From Peptococcaceae bacterium (lineage in GTDB: Bacteria; Bacillota; Desulfotomaculia; Desulfotomaculales; Pelotomaculaceae), in the NCBI GenBank assembly GCA_012518875.1, contig JAAYRI010000087.1, positions 27,947-91,946 on the forward strand: a stretch of 64,000 nt of DNA, written 5' to 3'. Position numbers and translations under genes: made by a program. Shown piece after piece: positions 53,407-63,027 of this stretch (within the stretch, counting starts at the first letter, position 1; the number at the start of each line of letters is the position of its first letter). The notes under the pieces are model-generated. The model searched no databases. It saw only the letters and a program-made list of their open reading frames with translations, and had not been told where the DNA came from.

Positions 53407-54441
53407 CTACATTTCCCTCAGGTTTTCACTATAAGGTGTCTGAACTATACCTCGGTCTGTGACAATGGCAGTAATTAAATTGTGCGGTGTCACATCAAAA
53501 GCCGGGTTCCAAACCTTAATCCCGGTCGGGGTCAAAAGATGCCCCCCGTGGTGGGTGACCTCCCTCTGATCACGCTCCTCGATGGGAATTTCACTGCCAT
53601 TTTTTAGGCCTAGATCAACAGTGGAAAAGGGTGCAGCCACATAAAAAGGTATATTGTGCATTTTGGCCATTACAGCCAGCCCATATGTCCCTATTTTGTT
53701 GGCCACATCACCATTGGAGGCTATACGATCAGCCCCCACAATAACCAGGTCAACCTTTTTTTTAGCCATGAGAAAACCAGCCATATTGTCTGTGATTAGC
53801 GTTACCGGTATGTTTTCCTGCACTAGTTCGAGGGTTGTCAGCCTGGCACCCTGCAGAAGAGGTCTTGTTTCACCGGCATAAACACTAATGTTTTTTCCTG
53901 CTGCGTGGGCTGCCCTGACAACCCCCAAAGCAGTACCATAGCCGGCTGTTGCCAGGGCCCCCGCATTACAATGTGTCAGAATATTGCCGTTCTGCGGCAC
54001 AAGTTCTTGCCCATACTGACCAATCTTGCGGTTGCCCAAAATATCTTCCTTAAAAATGGTGTGGGCTTCCTCCAGGAGTAGTCCCTTCAACACTGTTGGT
54101 GCACCGGCAGGGGAACTATGAACCTTCTGTAAAAGCAGGGTTAAGGCCCAGCTTAAATTAACCGCAGTGGGACGGGTAGCAGCCAATTCACGGGCTGCCA
54201 TTTCCAGCTGTGCTAGAAATTCTTCTTTTGTATGAGACATAATCTGTCCGGCGGCCAGAACCAGCCCATAGGCAGCAGCAGCTCCAATAGCGGGAGCACC
54301 CCGTACAGCCATCCCCTTAATGGCGTAAGCAACCTGATGGTGGTCAAAACATTTAATATATACTACCTCTATAGGTAGCTTTGTTTGATCCAGTAACTCC
54401 AGGCATTCTTCGTCAGACAACCAACGTATAGTCTCCAACAT
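53407..54441 (-). CDS. mtnA: MtnA, methylthioribose-1-phosphate isomerase
   Basis: 344 residues from ATG 54441 (GGGGGTGGG in front). eIF2B-alpha-like fold with AVRGAPAIGAAAAYG, the catalytic Cys in THCNAGALATAGYG and Asp in GADRIASNGDVANKIGTY. It converts 5-methylthioribose-1-phosphate to the ribulose form in methionine salvage; in anaerobes lacking the later dioxygenase step it may feed a different branch such as DHAP shunt. No other mtn gene beyond mtnP is nearby. Confidence 0.92.
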   Translation of the reverse strand: MLETIRWLSDEECLELLDQTKLPIEVVYIKCFDHHQVAYAIKGMAVRGAPAIGAAAAYGLVLAAGQIMSHTKEEFLAQLEMAARELAATRPTAVNLSWALTLLLQKVHSSPAGAPTVLKGLLLEEAHTIFKEDILGNRKIGQYGQELVPQNGNILTHCNAGALATAGYGTALGVVRAAHAAGKNISVYAGETRPLLQGARLTTLELVQENIPVTLITDNMAGFLMAKKKVDLVIVGADRIASNGDVANKIGTYGLAVMAKMHNIPFYVAAPFSTVDLGLKNGSEIPIEERDQREVTHHGGHLLTPTGIKVWNPAFDVTPHNLITAIVTDRGIVQTPYSENLREM

Positions 54442-54588
54442 GCTGTTTCCCACCCCCTCCATTATTTTCCCTGGGCTAACAAGGTCAGGACTATAGGGTG
54501 TTGAATAGACCGGCTGAACAGAGAAGTTATTAATTAGAGTTGCTGCTTAATTTATCAGGTTTGGTGACGCCTTGATTAAACATGTTCA

Positions 54589-55362
54589 TCAAGTGCTTTC
54601 GGCACAAGTGCAGGTACTGTCCTCTTCAACCTGTTCAATAACCTGCATCAGTAGCCTTCTGATGTTTTCACCATTTTGGATCATGGTGTCTACAACCTCC
54701 TGGTGGGAAAGCCTGTCGGCAGAGATACCGGCAGCAAAATTTGTGACCATTGCTATGGTCGAATAGCATATTCCTGCCTCCCGGGCCAAAGGGGCCTCAG
54801 GCACACCAGTCATGCCAACCAGGTCACCACCCAACATGCGATACATCTTAACCTCTGCAGCCGTTTCAAAACGTGGCCCTTCTGTGCATACATAGACGCC
54901 CGCCTTGTGATGTATTAACCCCAGGTTTCCAGCAGCCTGTGATAGGGATTCCCTCAGTCGGGGGCAATACGGTTCTGTCATATCGGTATGGATCACTCCA
55001 GCGCTGCCCCCGGCAAAAAATGTTTGCTCCCTAAATTTTGTAAAATCCAGGAATTGATCCACAAATATTAAATGTCCGGGCTCCATGGCAGGATTTAACG
55101 ATCCTACTGCTGCGGTAGCCAGTATATTTTGCACCCCCAGCCTCTTTAGTGCGTCTATATTGGCCCTGTAGTTTACCTTGTTGGGAGGGATAGAGTGTCC
55201 TTCCCCGTGACGGTTCATAAAAGCCACCAACCTGTCTTGATGTTTGCCAATTCTCAGCACAACATCCCCATATGGCGTTGAAACCTTCTCATCCCTAATC
55301 TCCTGCAAAATATCCGGATCATAAACACCTGTACCGCCAATAATAGCTGTTTTAACGTCCAT
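54589..55362 (-). CDS. mtnP: MtnP, 5'-methylthioadenosine phosphorylase
   Basis: 257 residues. Purine nucleoside phosphorylase family 2: IIGGTGVYDP, FMNRHGEGHSIPP, NYRAN and CTEGPRFETAAE. It releases adenine and methylthioribose-1-phosphate, the substrate of MtnA. The C-terminus carries a short Cys-containing tail (CTCAEST). First gene of the mtnP-mtnA-ahcY-mtaD set, 147 bases before mtnA; no SAM or SAH riboswitch is seen in its short upstream region. Confidence 0.92.
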   Translation of the reverse strand: MDVKTAIIGGTGVYDPDILQEIRDEKVSTPYGDVVLRIGKHQDRLVAFMNRHGEGHSIPPNKVNYRANIDALKRLGVQNILATAAVGSLNPAMEPGHLIFVDQFLDFTKFREQTFFAGGSAGVIHTDMTEPYCPRLRESLSQAAGNLGLIHHKAGVYVCTEGPRFETAAEVKMYRMLGGDLVGMTGVPEAPLAREAGICYSTIAMVTNFAAGISADRLSHQEVVDTMIQNGENIRRLLMQVIEQVEEDSTCTCAEST

Positions 55363-55456
55363 CCTTCCTCCCCCGCTAACATTGCAAAATAAAACCCAAT
55401 ATTACTCAATGTCCTACCCTACCTACTGCGCTCCTCTTATTACTTAAAATTTGGTA

Positions 55457-55726
55457 TCAGTTCATCAGCTTCTCTTTTTCAACCCTTTTGAATCCAAGCG
55501 AAACATCATAATGGCAGCGTGGGCAAGCAAACAGGTGCACACAGCATAACCCGCTATGACACCTGTAACCATCTTCATAAATGTCCCGTCCCAGGTAGGC
55601 ACTATAATTATCGTAATAGTCCTGAAGCAGACCGGCATCGATCATAATTGCACCGCACTTGGGGCAAGGTTTTTCAACAGTAGCCAAGCCATTGCATAAC
55701 ATGCATAGGCTCATAGCAATTGTCAC
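55457..55726 (-). CDS. Small cysteine-rich zinc-ribbon protein
   Basis: 89 residues. Four Cys pairs in the pattern CMLC, CPKC, CHSGLCC and CPRC suggest two zinc ribbons. No membrane span and no known family that I can name. The start is GTG 55726 or ATG 55714, with AAAGGG upstream. It stands alone between ftsY and mtnP; the gap on its ftsY side (55727-55979) has no supported gene. Confidence 0.65.
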   Translation of the reverse strand: MTIAMSLCMLCNGLATVEKPCPKCGAIMIDAGLLQDYYDNYSAYLGRDIYEDGYRCHSGLCCVHLFACPRCHYDVSLGFKRVEKEKLMN

Positions 55727-55979
55727 CCTTTATATTTTAATAAACATGGCCGGACTATTTGTCAAGCCTGCCATTTCTTCTTAGATTAATGTTTCCAGGG
55801 AGGAAAAATATAAACCTCCTGGGTTTTTCTTTTTTCTTTTGTTTGCTTTCTAAATAGGAATTGCTGCGGATATTGACGGCAGTAAAGGCATTTTGGGCCA
55901 AATTGTTTCTGGTAGGAGATAGCCGGTAGGCATACATCCAGGCACCTATGGGCACTTATAGGCATTACCCGGCACCACC

Positions 55980-56975
55980 TTATTCCGCAAAAAGGGCCTC
56001 AGCAAAGTCAACAGGGGAAAAGGGTCGCAGATCCTCCATTTCCTCACCAATACCGATTAGTTTTACGGGTATATCCTGGGTATGTTTAATTGCAATGACA
56101 ATGCCCCCTTTGGCACTGCCATCCAGCTTGGTTAAAGCTATACCAGTCACACCTACCGCCTCCTGAAAAAGCACCGCCTGATTCACAGCATTCTGCCCCG
56201 TTGTTGCATCAAGAACAAGTAGCACCTCTTGCGGCGCCCCCGTCATTTCGCGGTTTAAGACCCGGTGGATTTTTTTCAGTTCTTCCATCAGGTTTGTCTT
56301 GGTATGTAGCCTTCCTGCAGTATCTATAATTAGAATATCAGCACCGCGAGCCTTTGCTGCTTGTAGGGCATCGAATGCTACTGCCGCCGGGTCTGCTCCC
56401 TCCCGGTGCTTGATTAAATCTACCCCCACCCGATCCGCCCATACTTCAAGTTGTTCAATGGCAGCAGCACGAAAGGTATCGGCTGCACCAATAACGACCT
56501 TCTTGCCATCAGCCTTGTACTGGTATGCCAGTTTGCCGATTGTAGTTGTTTTGCCGACACCGTTAACCCCCACAACCATTATTATCGTTGGTGCCACACT
56601 ACTGGTATTTAAAACAGCTGTTTCATTACCGAGCATATCCCCGATATGTTCCTTAAGAATATCTTTTAAACCCTCAGCATCATCAAGGCGCCTTTCCTTG
56701 ACAGTACGCCGGGTTTTTTCCACTAGTTCCATGGCGGTGTCAACACCAACATCCGCCTGAATAAGTATTTCTTCTAATTCCTCATATAGTTCTTCATCTA
56801 TAATTCGGCCCCGGAACAGAACATCTATTTTTTCTATAAAGCCCTGTCGTGTTTTGGTCAGGCTTTCTTTTAAACGTCCAAAAAAACCCGGCTTGTCCGG
56901 TACAGTCTCCGCCGTACTTGCTACCTCCTGGGCTACAGTCTTTTTACCACCTAATATGCGGCTGAACAAACCCAT
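55980..56975 (-). CDS. ftsY: FtsY, SRP receptor GTPase
   Basis: 331 residues from ATG 56975 behind GGAGGAGCCAGG. Short N-terminal acidic region, then NG domain with GVNGVGKTTTIGKLA, DTAGRLHTK and TKLDGSAKGG. It receives the SRP (Ffh) at the membrane. Starts one base after the rnc stop codon; the smc gene often found between rnc and ftsY is absent here. Confidence 0.95.
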   Translation of the reverse strand: MGLFSRILGGKKTVAQEVASTAETVPDKPGFFGRLKESLTKTRQGFIEKIDVLFRGRIIDEELYEELEEILIQADVGVDTAMELVEKTRRTVKERRLDDAEGLKDILKEHIGDMLGNETAVLNTSSVAPTIIMVVGVNGVGKTTTIGKLAYQYKADGKKVVIGAADTFRAAAIEQLEVWADRVGVDLIKHREGADPAAVAFDALQAAKARGADILIIDTAGRLHTKTNLMEELKKIHRVLNREMTGAPQEVLLVLDATTGQNAVNQAVLFQEAVGVTGIALTKLDGSAKGGIVIAIKHTQDIPVKLIGIGEEMEDLRPFSPVDFAEALFAE

Positions 56976-56976
56976 T

Positions 56977-57687
56977 TTACCTGGCTCCTCCAATCTTATT
57001 TACCAGAGCGAATTTTGCTGCCTGCTGTTCCGCATCTTTTTTAGAACGTCCTCTTCCAGTACCAACCAGTTTCCCTTTATACAAAACACCAGCAGTAAAA
57101 ACCTTCTCATGATCAGGTCCTTCCTCCCTCAGAATTTTATATTGGACCTGTTCACTACCACGCTGCTGGACAATTTCCTGTAGTTCCGTCTTGTAATCCC
57201 TATCCAGACGCCCTTCCAACACATCCTCTATTACCGGTTCCAGGAGCCTCAAGGCCAGGTTGCCGGCTACCTTTAACCCCTGATCCAAATATACGGCACC
57301 CAGAAGGGCCTCAAAAACATCTGCCAGGATAGAAGGGCGCTCCCGGCCACCGGTACGTTCTTCACCCTTCCCCATAAGCAGGCAAAGACCTACCCCCAGT
57401 GTTTTGGCCACTCGAGCCAAGGAAGGTTCGCATACCAGGGCCGCACGCATTTTAGTAAGATTACCTTCATCCAGATGGGGATAACTGCGAAACAGATGAT
57501 CGCTCACGGCCAGATCCAGTACAGCATCACCAAGGAACTCCAGCCTTTGATTGTTTTCGAACCCGTTTTGTTTGCTTTCATACGTATACGAACTATGTGT
57601 CAGTGCCTGATGTAATAGATTATAATCATGCCAGTCCACGGCCAACCTCTGAATAAGGTCTCTCAGAAAAGCCTTCCTATTTAACAC
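56977..57687 (-). CDS. rnc: Ribonuclease III
   Basis: 236 residues. The signature RLEFLGDAVLDLAVS and the second acidic site DVFEALLGAVYLD mark the RNase III domain; the double-stranded RNA-binding domain follows (YKTELQEIVQQRG ... KKDAEQQAAKFAL). It processes rRNA and other double-stranded RNA. Between fabF and ftsY, the usual place in Firmicutes. Confidence 0.95.
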   Translation of the reverse strand: MLNRKAFLRDLIQRLAVDWHDYNLLHQALTHSSYTYESKQNGFENNQRLEFLGDAVLDLAVSDHLFRSYPHLDEGNLTKMRAALVCEPSLARVAKTLGVGLCLLMGKGEERTGGRERPSILADVFEALLGAVYLDQGLKVAGNLALRLLEPVIEDVLEGRLDRDYKTELQEIVQQRGSEQVQYKILREEGPDHEKVFTAGVLYKGKLVGTGRGRSKKDAEQQAAKFALVNKIGGAR

Positions 57688-57732
57688 CTAATCATCACCT
57701 GGTTCACTATTTGAAAAAATGCTGGGAACAAA

Positions 57733-58983
57733 TCATAGTACCTGGGCCAGATATTTTCTAAAAACTAGTGTGGCATTATGCCCGCCAAAACCAAAAGAGT
57801 TGGTCATGGCCACATCTACCGTGGCCTTTCTGGCAATATTAGGTACATAATCCAGATCACAGTCCGGATCCGGCTGCTCGTAATTAATAGTGGGTGGAAT
57901 AATCCCATTTTCTATGGCTAGAACACAAGCCATCGCCTCTAACCCGCCTGATGCCCCCAGCAGGTGACCGGTCATAGATTTGGTAGAACTGATGGCAACC
58001 TCCTGCGCATGACTACCAAAAACTTTTTTTATGGCCAGGGTTTCCGCCTTGTCACCCAGAGGTGTCCCGGTGGCATGAGCATTGATATAATCTATTGCGG
58101 GCGGTTCAAGGCCGGCGTCAACCAGGGCCTCTTGCATGGAGTTGGTCGCCCCATATCCTTCCGGATCAGGAGCTGTAACATGATAGGCATCACAGGTGCT
58201 GCCATAACCAATAACTTCCGCATATATTCTAGATTTTCTCTCCAGGGCATGTTCAAGGGTTTCTAAAATTAGAATAGCTGCCCCCTCACCGATAACAAAA
58301 CCATCCCGCTCCAGATCGAAAGGTCTGCTAGCTTTTTCCGGCTCTGAGTTTCGTGACGACATGGCTTTCATCTGAATAAAACCAGCCATGGCCAGGGGCG
58401 TTATAGCTGCCTCCGCTCCCCCGGTAATCATTATATCCGCACGCCCATGCTGGAGCATCCTAAATGCCTCACCAATAGCATTACTGCTGGAAGCACAAGC
58501 AGAAACACTGGTGGTATTGGGTCCTCTCAGGCGGTATTTGATTGCCACCTGGCCTGCCCCCATGTTGGCAATCATCATGGGCACAAACAACGGGCTCACC
58601 CGCCCGGGACCTCTTTTGGCTAAAACCCGGCCTTGCTCCTCTAATGTTTCAATGCCCCCAACCCCGGAACCGAGAACAACACCAATTCTGTCCCTATTTT
58701 CTTTAGTAAAATCTAAGTCGGCATCTTCCACAGCCATGCCGGTAGCGGCCACCGCAAACTGGGTAAACCGGTCCATGCGCCTGGCTTCTTTTCTATCAAT
58801 ATAAAGGGTGGGCTCGAAATCCCTCACTTCACCCGCTATTTTGGTATTAAAATTAGTTGGATCAAACCTTGTCACCGGCCCAATCCCGGAAACCCCAGCA
58901 GTCAAGGCACTCCAGAAAGCCTCTATACCTGTACCTACCGGGGATATTATACCCAAGCCGGAAACAACAACCCGTTTGAGCAA
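57733..58983 (-). CDS. fabF: 3-oxoacyl-ACP synthase II
   Basis: 416 residues. Thiolase fold with the catalytic Cys in SVSACASSSNA, His in NAHATGTPLGD and His in KSMTGHLLGASGG. It elongates acyl-ACP with malonyl-ACP. Start TTG 58983 behind GGGGG seven bases upstream. After acpP by 64 bases. Confidence 0.96.
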   Translation of the reverse strand: MLKRVVVSGLGIISPVGTGIEAFWSALTAGVSGIGPVTRFDPTNFNTKIAGEVRDFEPTLYIDRKEARRMDRFTQFAVAATGMAVEDADLDFTKENRDRIGVVLGSGVGGIETLEEQGRVLAKRGPGRVSPLFVPMMIANMGAGQVAIKYRLRGPNTTSVSACASSSNAIGEAFRMLQHGRADIMITGGAEAAITPLAMAGFIQMKAMSSRNSEPEKASRPFDLERDGFVIGEGAAILILETLEHALERKSRIYAEVIGYGSTCDAYHVTAPDPEGYGATNSMQEALVDAGLEPPAIDYINAHATGTPLGDKAETLAIKKVFGSHAQEVAISSTKSMTGHLLGASGGLEAMACVLAIENGIIPPTINYEQPDPDCDLDYVPNIARKATVDVAMTNSFGFGGHNATLVFRKYLAQVL

Positions 58984-59047
58984 AAAATTACCCCCCTCTT
59001 CAAAAGAGTCCCAGGATTACCTCCGGGACTCATATGTAGCAATGATT

Positions 59048-59278
59048 CTATTTGTGTTCCTGAATATATTTAACTGCTTCACCAACGGTACGAATTTTTT
59101 CCGCATCCTCGTCGGAAATTTCCAGTTCGAATTCTTCCTCCAGGGCCATCACAAGCTCAACAATATCCAGGGAGTCGGCCCCAAGATCATCCACAAAAGA
59201 AGCCTCCATCTGGACATCTTCCTCGTCAACACCTAATTGATCAATTATAATTGCTTTAACCTGCTCTATTATCGCCAT
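59048..59278 (-). CDS. acpP: Acyl carrier protein
   Basis: 76 residues from ATG 59278. The phosphopantetheine serine lies in [25 protein letters not shown] precedes the start, somewhat far; the frame extends eight codons to 59302. Carrier for all Fab enzymes in this cluster. Confidence 0.96.
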   Translation of the reverse strand: MAIIEQVKAIIIDQLGVDEEDVQMEASFVDDLGADSLDIVELVMALEEEFELEISDEDAEKIRTVGEAVKYIQEHK

Positions 59279-59323
59279 ATCTATTTGTTCACCTCCCTTC
59301 ATGTGATTTAGCCCATCACATTT

Positions 59324-60070
59324 TTAAATGCATGTCATCCCACCGTCCACAGCGATAGTCTGGCCGCTAATATAACCTGCCGCACCAGAGGTTAGAAAAG
59401 CTACCAATTCAGCAACCTCACCGGCCTTGCCGAATCTTTTCAAGGGAATCTGGGCCAGCATTTTTTCTTTCAGTTCTTCCGGTAGCCCCGAAGTCATTTC
59501 AGTAGTGATGAAGCCCGGGGCCACAGCATTAACAGTTATATTGCGGGGACCCAGTTCCTTGGCCATCGCCTTTGTTAACCCAATTAAACCGGCCTTTGCA
59601 GCGCAATAATTGGCCTGGCCTGTATTGCCGGCCAACGCTACAACCGAACTGATATTGATGATCCGTCCCCAACGGCCCCTAATCATGGCCCTGGCTGCTG
59701 CCTTTGTACAGTTAAAAGCCCCTTTCAAATTTACACCAATGACCTGATCCCAATCATCATCATTCATTCTTACTATGAAGTTGTCCCTGGTAATACCTGC
59801 ATTATTCACCAGGATATCAACACTACCATATTCATCAAGGGTAGTATTGATCAGGGCCCCGGCCTCTGTCGGGTTAGCAACATTGGCCCTAAAAACCAGG
59901 GCCCGGCCACCGTTGTCCCTAACCTGCCCTACCGTTTCCTCCGCTGCTTCTGCATTAGAAGCATAATTTATGACCACTGTGGCCCCTCTTTTAGCCAACG
60001 TAAGAGCAATAGCCCGCCCGATACCCCGTGAGGCTCCGGTAATAATGGCTATTTTCCCATCCAGGATCAT
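59324..60070 (-). CDS. fabG: 3-oxoacyl-ACP reductase
   Basis: 248 residues. Short-chain dehydrogenase with TGASRGIG, NNAG, catalytic Ser in NISSVVAL and YCAAK. It reduces the beta-keto group with NADPH. One base after fabD, so coupled. Confidence 0.96.
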   Translation of the reverse strand: MILDGKIAIITGASRGIGRAIALTLAKRGATVVINYASNAEAAEETVGQVRDNGGRALVFRANVANPTEAGALINTTLDEYGSVDILVNNAGITRDNFIVRMNDDDWDQVIGVNLKGAFNCTKAAARAMIRGRWGRIINISSVVALAGNTGQANYCAAKAGLIGLTKAMAKELGPRNITVNAVAPGFITTEMTSGLPEELKEKMLAQIPLKRFGKAGEVAELVAFLTSGAAGYISGQTIAVDGGMTCI

Positions 60071-60071
60071 T

Positions 60072-61013
60072 TTAGCTAACCTCCCTGGTTAAAGCAAGGA
60101 TTTTTTCCAAAGATGAACTATCCGCAAAATTTAATACAGTCACCTTACGGTTGATTTTTTTAACCAGCCCGCTAAGCACCTTTCCCGGACCAACTTCAAT
60201 AAACGTATCCACCCCGAGAGAGATCATTTTGAGGACACTTTCCTCCCAACGAACAGGACTGGATACCTGCTTTACTAGAGATTCACTTACCTCCTGGCCT
60301 GTATGCACAAGGTCGGCGCTCACATTGGCCACCACTGGAATCTGCGGGTCCGCAACAACAACCTGCCCCAGATCATGTGCCAATTTCCTTCCAGCAGGCA
60401 CCATCAGACTAGAATGGAAAGGGGCACTGACGGAAAGGGGAACAATGCGCCTGGCACCGGCCTCCTTTAGCAATGGCTCCACAGCTTTTAAGCCGGCTGT
60501 ATCGCCGGCCACCACTACCTGGCCGGGACAGTTAAGGTTAACGGCCTCAATTACACCTGCTGCTGAAGCCTCCCAACAGGCCTTGATCACCTGTTTGCCG
60601 CTTAGACCCAGCACGGCAGCCATACCGCCTTCACCAACCGGTACCGCCTGCTGCATATACTGGCCCCTTTTGTGTACCAGCCGGACTGCATCCCCAAACA
60701 TTAATGAACCTGCAGCCACCAGAGCTGTGTATTCACCTAGGCTATGCCCGGCCACTGCACTGGGAACCAGTTCAGTAACACTCTTTAAAACCTTTAAGCA
60801 GGCCAAGCTTGTCGTTAGTACAGCCGGTTGTGTGTTGGCAGTAAGATTTAACTCTTCCCGGGGACCCTCAAAGCATAGCCTGGACAGGGGAAAACCAAGT
60901 GCTTCATCCGCCTTTTTATAAATTACAGCCGCCTCGGGATATTCCCGACAGAGTTCTTTTCCCATACCGACATACTGGGAACCCTGTCCAGGAAAAACAT
61001 AGGCAATATTCAT
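60072..61013 (-). CDS. fabD: Malonyl-CoA:ACP transacylase
   Basis: 313 residues. FPGQGSQYVGMG at the N-terminus, nucleophile in AGHSLGEYTALVAAG and His in SAPFHSSLM. It charges ACP with malonate. Four bases after fabK. Confidence 0.96.
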   Translation of the reverse strand: MNIAYVFPGQGSQYVGMGKELCREYPEAAVIYKKADEALGFPLSRLCFEGPREELNLTANTQPAVLTTSLACLKVLKSVTELVPSAVAGHSLGEYTALVAAGSLMFGDAVRLVHKRGQYMQQAVPVGEGGMAAVLGLSGKQVIKACWEASAAGVIEAVNLNCPGQVVVAGDTAGLKAVEPLLKEAGARRIVPLSVSAPFHSSLMVPAGRKLAHDLGQVVVADPQIPVVANVSADLVHTGQEVSESLVKQVSSPVRWEESVLKMISLGVDTFIEVGPGKVLSGLVKKINRKVTVLNFADSSSLEKILALTREVS

Positions 61014-61017
61014 TTAT

Positions 61018-61968
61018 TTACACCACCTGTCCGTTCAAGCCCTTTACCACCCTGCGGGCACCATTGATAATATCCTGAATTATTTCCTCGGCCGGTTGCA
61101 CCTTGTTGACCATTGCGCTGACCTGCCCAGCCATTACTGTACCATTTTCAATATCGCCTTCCACCATTGCCCGCCTGAGGCTACCCACTCCAAGATTTTC
61201 AATATCGGCCACAGGGGCATGATTTTTCTCCATTTCCTCATATTTCCGGGTCAGCTTATTGCGCAGGGCACGTACAGGATGGCCGGTGGAGACACCGGAA
61301 ATCGCCGTATCACGATCCCGGGATCTAATGACAAAGTCTTTGACTCTCCTGGGTATGGTACATTCGGCCGCGCACATAAAGCGCGTACCCATCTGGACTC
61401 CCACAGCCCCCAGGGCCAGTGCAGCAACCAGGCCTCTACCATCATAAACACCACCAGCGGCAATAACCGGCAAATCTACCGCCTCCACCACTTGGGGCGT
61501 TAGAGCCATAGTCGTCAATTCGCCGATATGGCCTCCAGACTCCATACCCTCTGCAATGAAAGCATCCACACCCCAGCGGGTCAACCTTTTCGCCAGGGCC
61601 ACTGAGGAAACCACGGGAATAACCCTTGTTCCCAACTCCTTGAGAGCGGGCACATATTTACCAGGGTTGCCGGCCCCGGTGGTCACCACCGCCACAGGCT
61701 CTTTTAACAAAATCTCCATAATTTCATTTGCATAGGGGGAAAGCAGCATTACATTAACGCCAAATGGCTTTTGAGTCAGCTTTCTGGTCCTATGCAACTG
61801 CTCCCTGAGCCATTCAGGAGGCGCAGCACCGGAACCAATAACGCCCAGACCACCAGCCTCAGAAACAGCTGCCACCAATTCGGCAGTAGCTACCCAGGCC
61901 ATTCCACCTTGAATGATAGGGTATTCAATACCCAGCAGGTCACATAACATGGTGCGGATCATCTTCAC
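61018..61968 (-). CDS. fabK: FabK, FMN-dependent enoyl-ACP reductase
   Basis: 316 residues. A TIM-barrel of the nitronate monooxygenase/FabK family: IIQGGMAWVATAELVAAVSEAGGLG, PFGVNVML, VTTGAGNP, EGMESGGH and MGTRFMCA. In a fab cluster with no fabI this is the enoyl-ACP reductase, which makes the organism less dependent on the triclosan-sensitive enzyme. Lies between fabH and fabD. Confidence 0.94.
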   Translation of the reverse strand: MKMIRTMLCDLLGIEYPIIQGGMAWVATAELVAAVSEAGGLGVIGSGAAPPEWLREQLHRTRKLTQKPFGVNVMLLSPYANEIMEILLKEPVAVVTTGAGNPGKYVPALKELGTRVIPVVSSVALAKRLTRWGVDAFIAEGMESGGHIGELTTMALTPQVVEAVDLPVIAAGGVYDGRGLVAALALGAVGVQMGTRFMCAAECTIPRRVKDFVIRSRDRDTAISGVSTGHPVRALRNKLTRKYEEMEKNHAPVADIENLGVGSLRRAMVEGDIENGTVMAGQVSAMVNKVQPAEEIIQDIINGARRVVKGLNGQVV

Positions 61969-62010
61969 CCCCCTTATAACAACTACCTTAAACCCAACAG
62001 GGCTTTCATT

Positions 62011-63027
62011 CTACCATTTTAATACTGCTGCCGCCCAGGTTAGGCCGGCACCAAATCCAACCATTAAAATATGATTTCCTTTTTTTATCCGACCGGACTG
62101 CACCGCCTCAGCCAGGACAATTGGTATGGAAGCTGTTGATGTATTACCGTAGCGGTCCACATTGCTCAAAACCTTTTCTGCAGGCAGCCCCAACCTTTTG
62201 GCAGCCGCCTCAATGATCCTCACATTAGCCTGATGGGGTATGAAATAATCAACATCAGACACCTTCACACCGGCCATATCCAACACTTCCGCTGCTGATC
62301 GGGCTGTTGCCCGGACAGCAAACCTAAAGATGTCTCGGCCACTCATGTGTATGTAATGCAGTTTATTGTCCACTGTTTCGTGGGTAGCAGGCATCCTGGA
62401 ACCGCCGGCGGGCAGGTTAAGGTGTTTCCCCCCAGAGCCGTCAGCATACAGTTTATACGCCAAAATTCCGCTACCAGGCTCGGCTGGTCTAACAACTGCT
62501 GCACCGGCACCATCACCAAAAAGCACACATGTTTTGCGATCCTGCCAGTCAATGATTTTAGATAAATTTTCGGCGCCAATAGCTAGAACATTCTTGTAGG
62601 ATCCGGTAGACACAAACTGGCTGGCCACTACTAAAGCATACATAAAACCGGAACAACCGGCAGCCAGGTCAAATGCCCCTGCTTTTTTGGCCCCAATCCG
62701 TTCCTGCACCAGGCAGGCTGTAGCGGGAAAAACCATGTCTGGTGTGTTGGTAGCAACTATTACCAGGTCGATTTCTTCCCCAGCAATTCCGGCATCAGCA
62801 ATGGCCTTCCCGGCAGCTGCTACGGCAAAATCCGACGATGCCATTGTCGCCGGTGCGATCCGCCTTTCCCTGATACCAGAACGGGAGATGATCCATTCGG
62901 TGCTTGTGTCGACAGTTTTCTCCAGATCCTCGTTAGTAACAATATTATTCGGCAGGTAGGCCCCTACACCAGCAATACCGGCGCTGATCAATTCTTTAGG
63001 CAATGTGGCCACCAGCCCCCCCGGCAT
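62011..63027 (-). CDS. fabH: 3-oxoacyl-ACP synthase III
   Basis: 338 residues from ATG 63027, which overlaps plsX by 32 bases; TTG 63003 with GGTGG five bases upstream is a good alternative (330 residues). Catalytic Cys in AAGCSGFMYALVVA, His in IPHQAN and Asn in RYGNTSTASIP. It starts fatty acid synthesis from acyl-CoA and malonyl-ACP. Coupled to plsX. Confidence 0.95.
   Translation of the reverse strand: MPGGLVATLPKELISAGIAGVGAYLPNNIVTNEDLEKTVDTSTEWIISRSGIRERRIAPATMASSDFAVAAAGKAIADAGIAGEEIDLVIVATNTPDMVFPATACLVQERIGAKKAGAFDLAAGCSGFMYALVVASQFVSTGSYKNVLAIGAENLSKIIDWQDRKTCVLFGDGAGAAVVRPAEPGSGILAYKLYADGSGGKHLNLPAGGSRMPATHETVDNKLHYIHMSGRDIFRFAVRATARSAAEVLDMAGVKVSDVDYFIPHQANVRIIEAAAKRLGLPAEKVLSNVDRYGNTSTASIPIVLAEAVQSGRIKKGNHILMVGFGAGLTWAAAVLKW

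Noticed and set aside
54463-55456. SAM or SAH riboswitch before the mtnP-mtnA-ahcY-mtaD cluster
   Set aside because: The spaces upstream of mtnP and mtnA are short and show none of the conserved S-box or SAH-element blocks.
55755-55955. 66-codon open frame on the minus strand
   Set aside because: Low-complexity Lys/Arg-rich translation, no family resemblance and no good ribosome site; the region also includes an AT-rich hairpin.
60151-60921. 256-codon open frame opposite fabD
   Set aside because: Shadow of the fabD coding sequence; Thr/Ser/Pro-rich translation without any motif.
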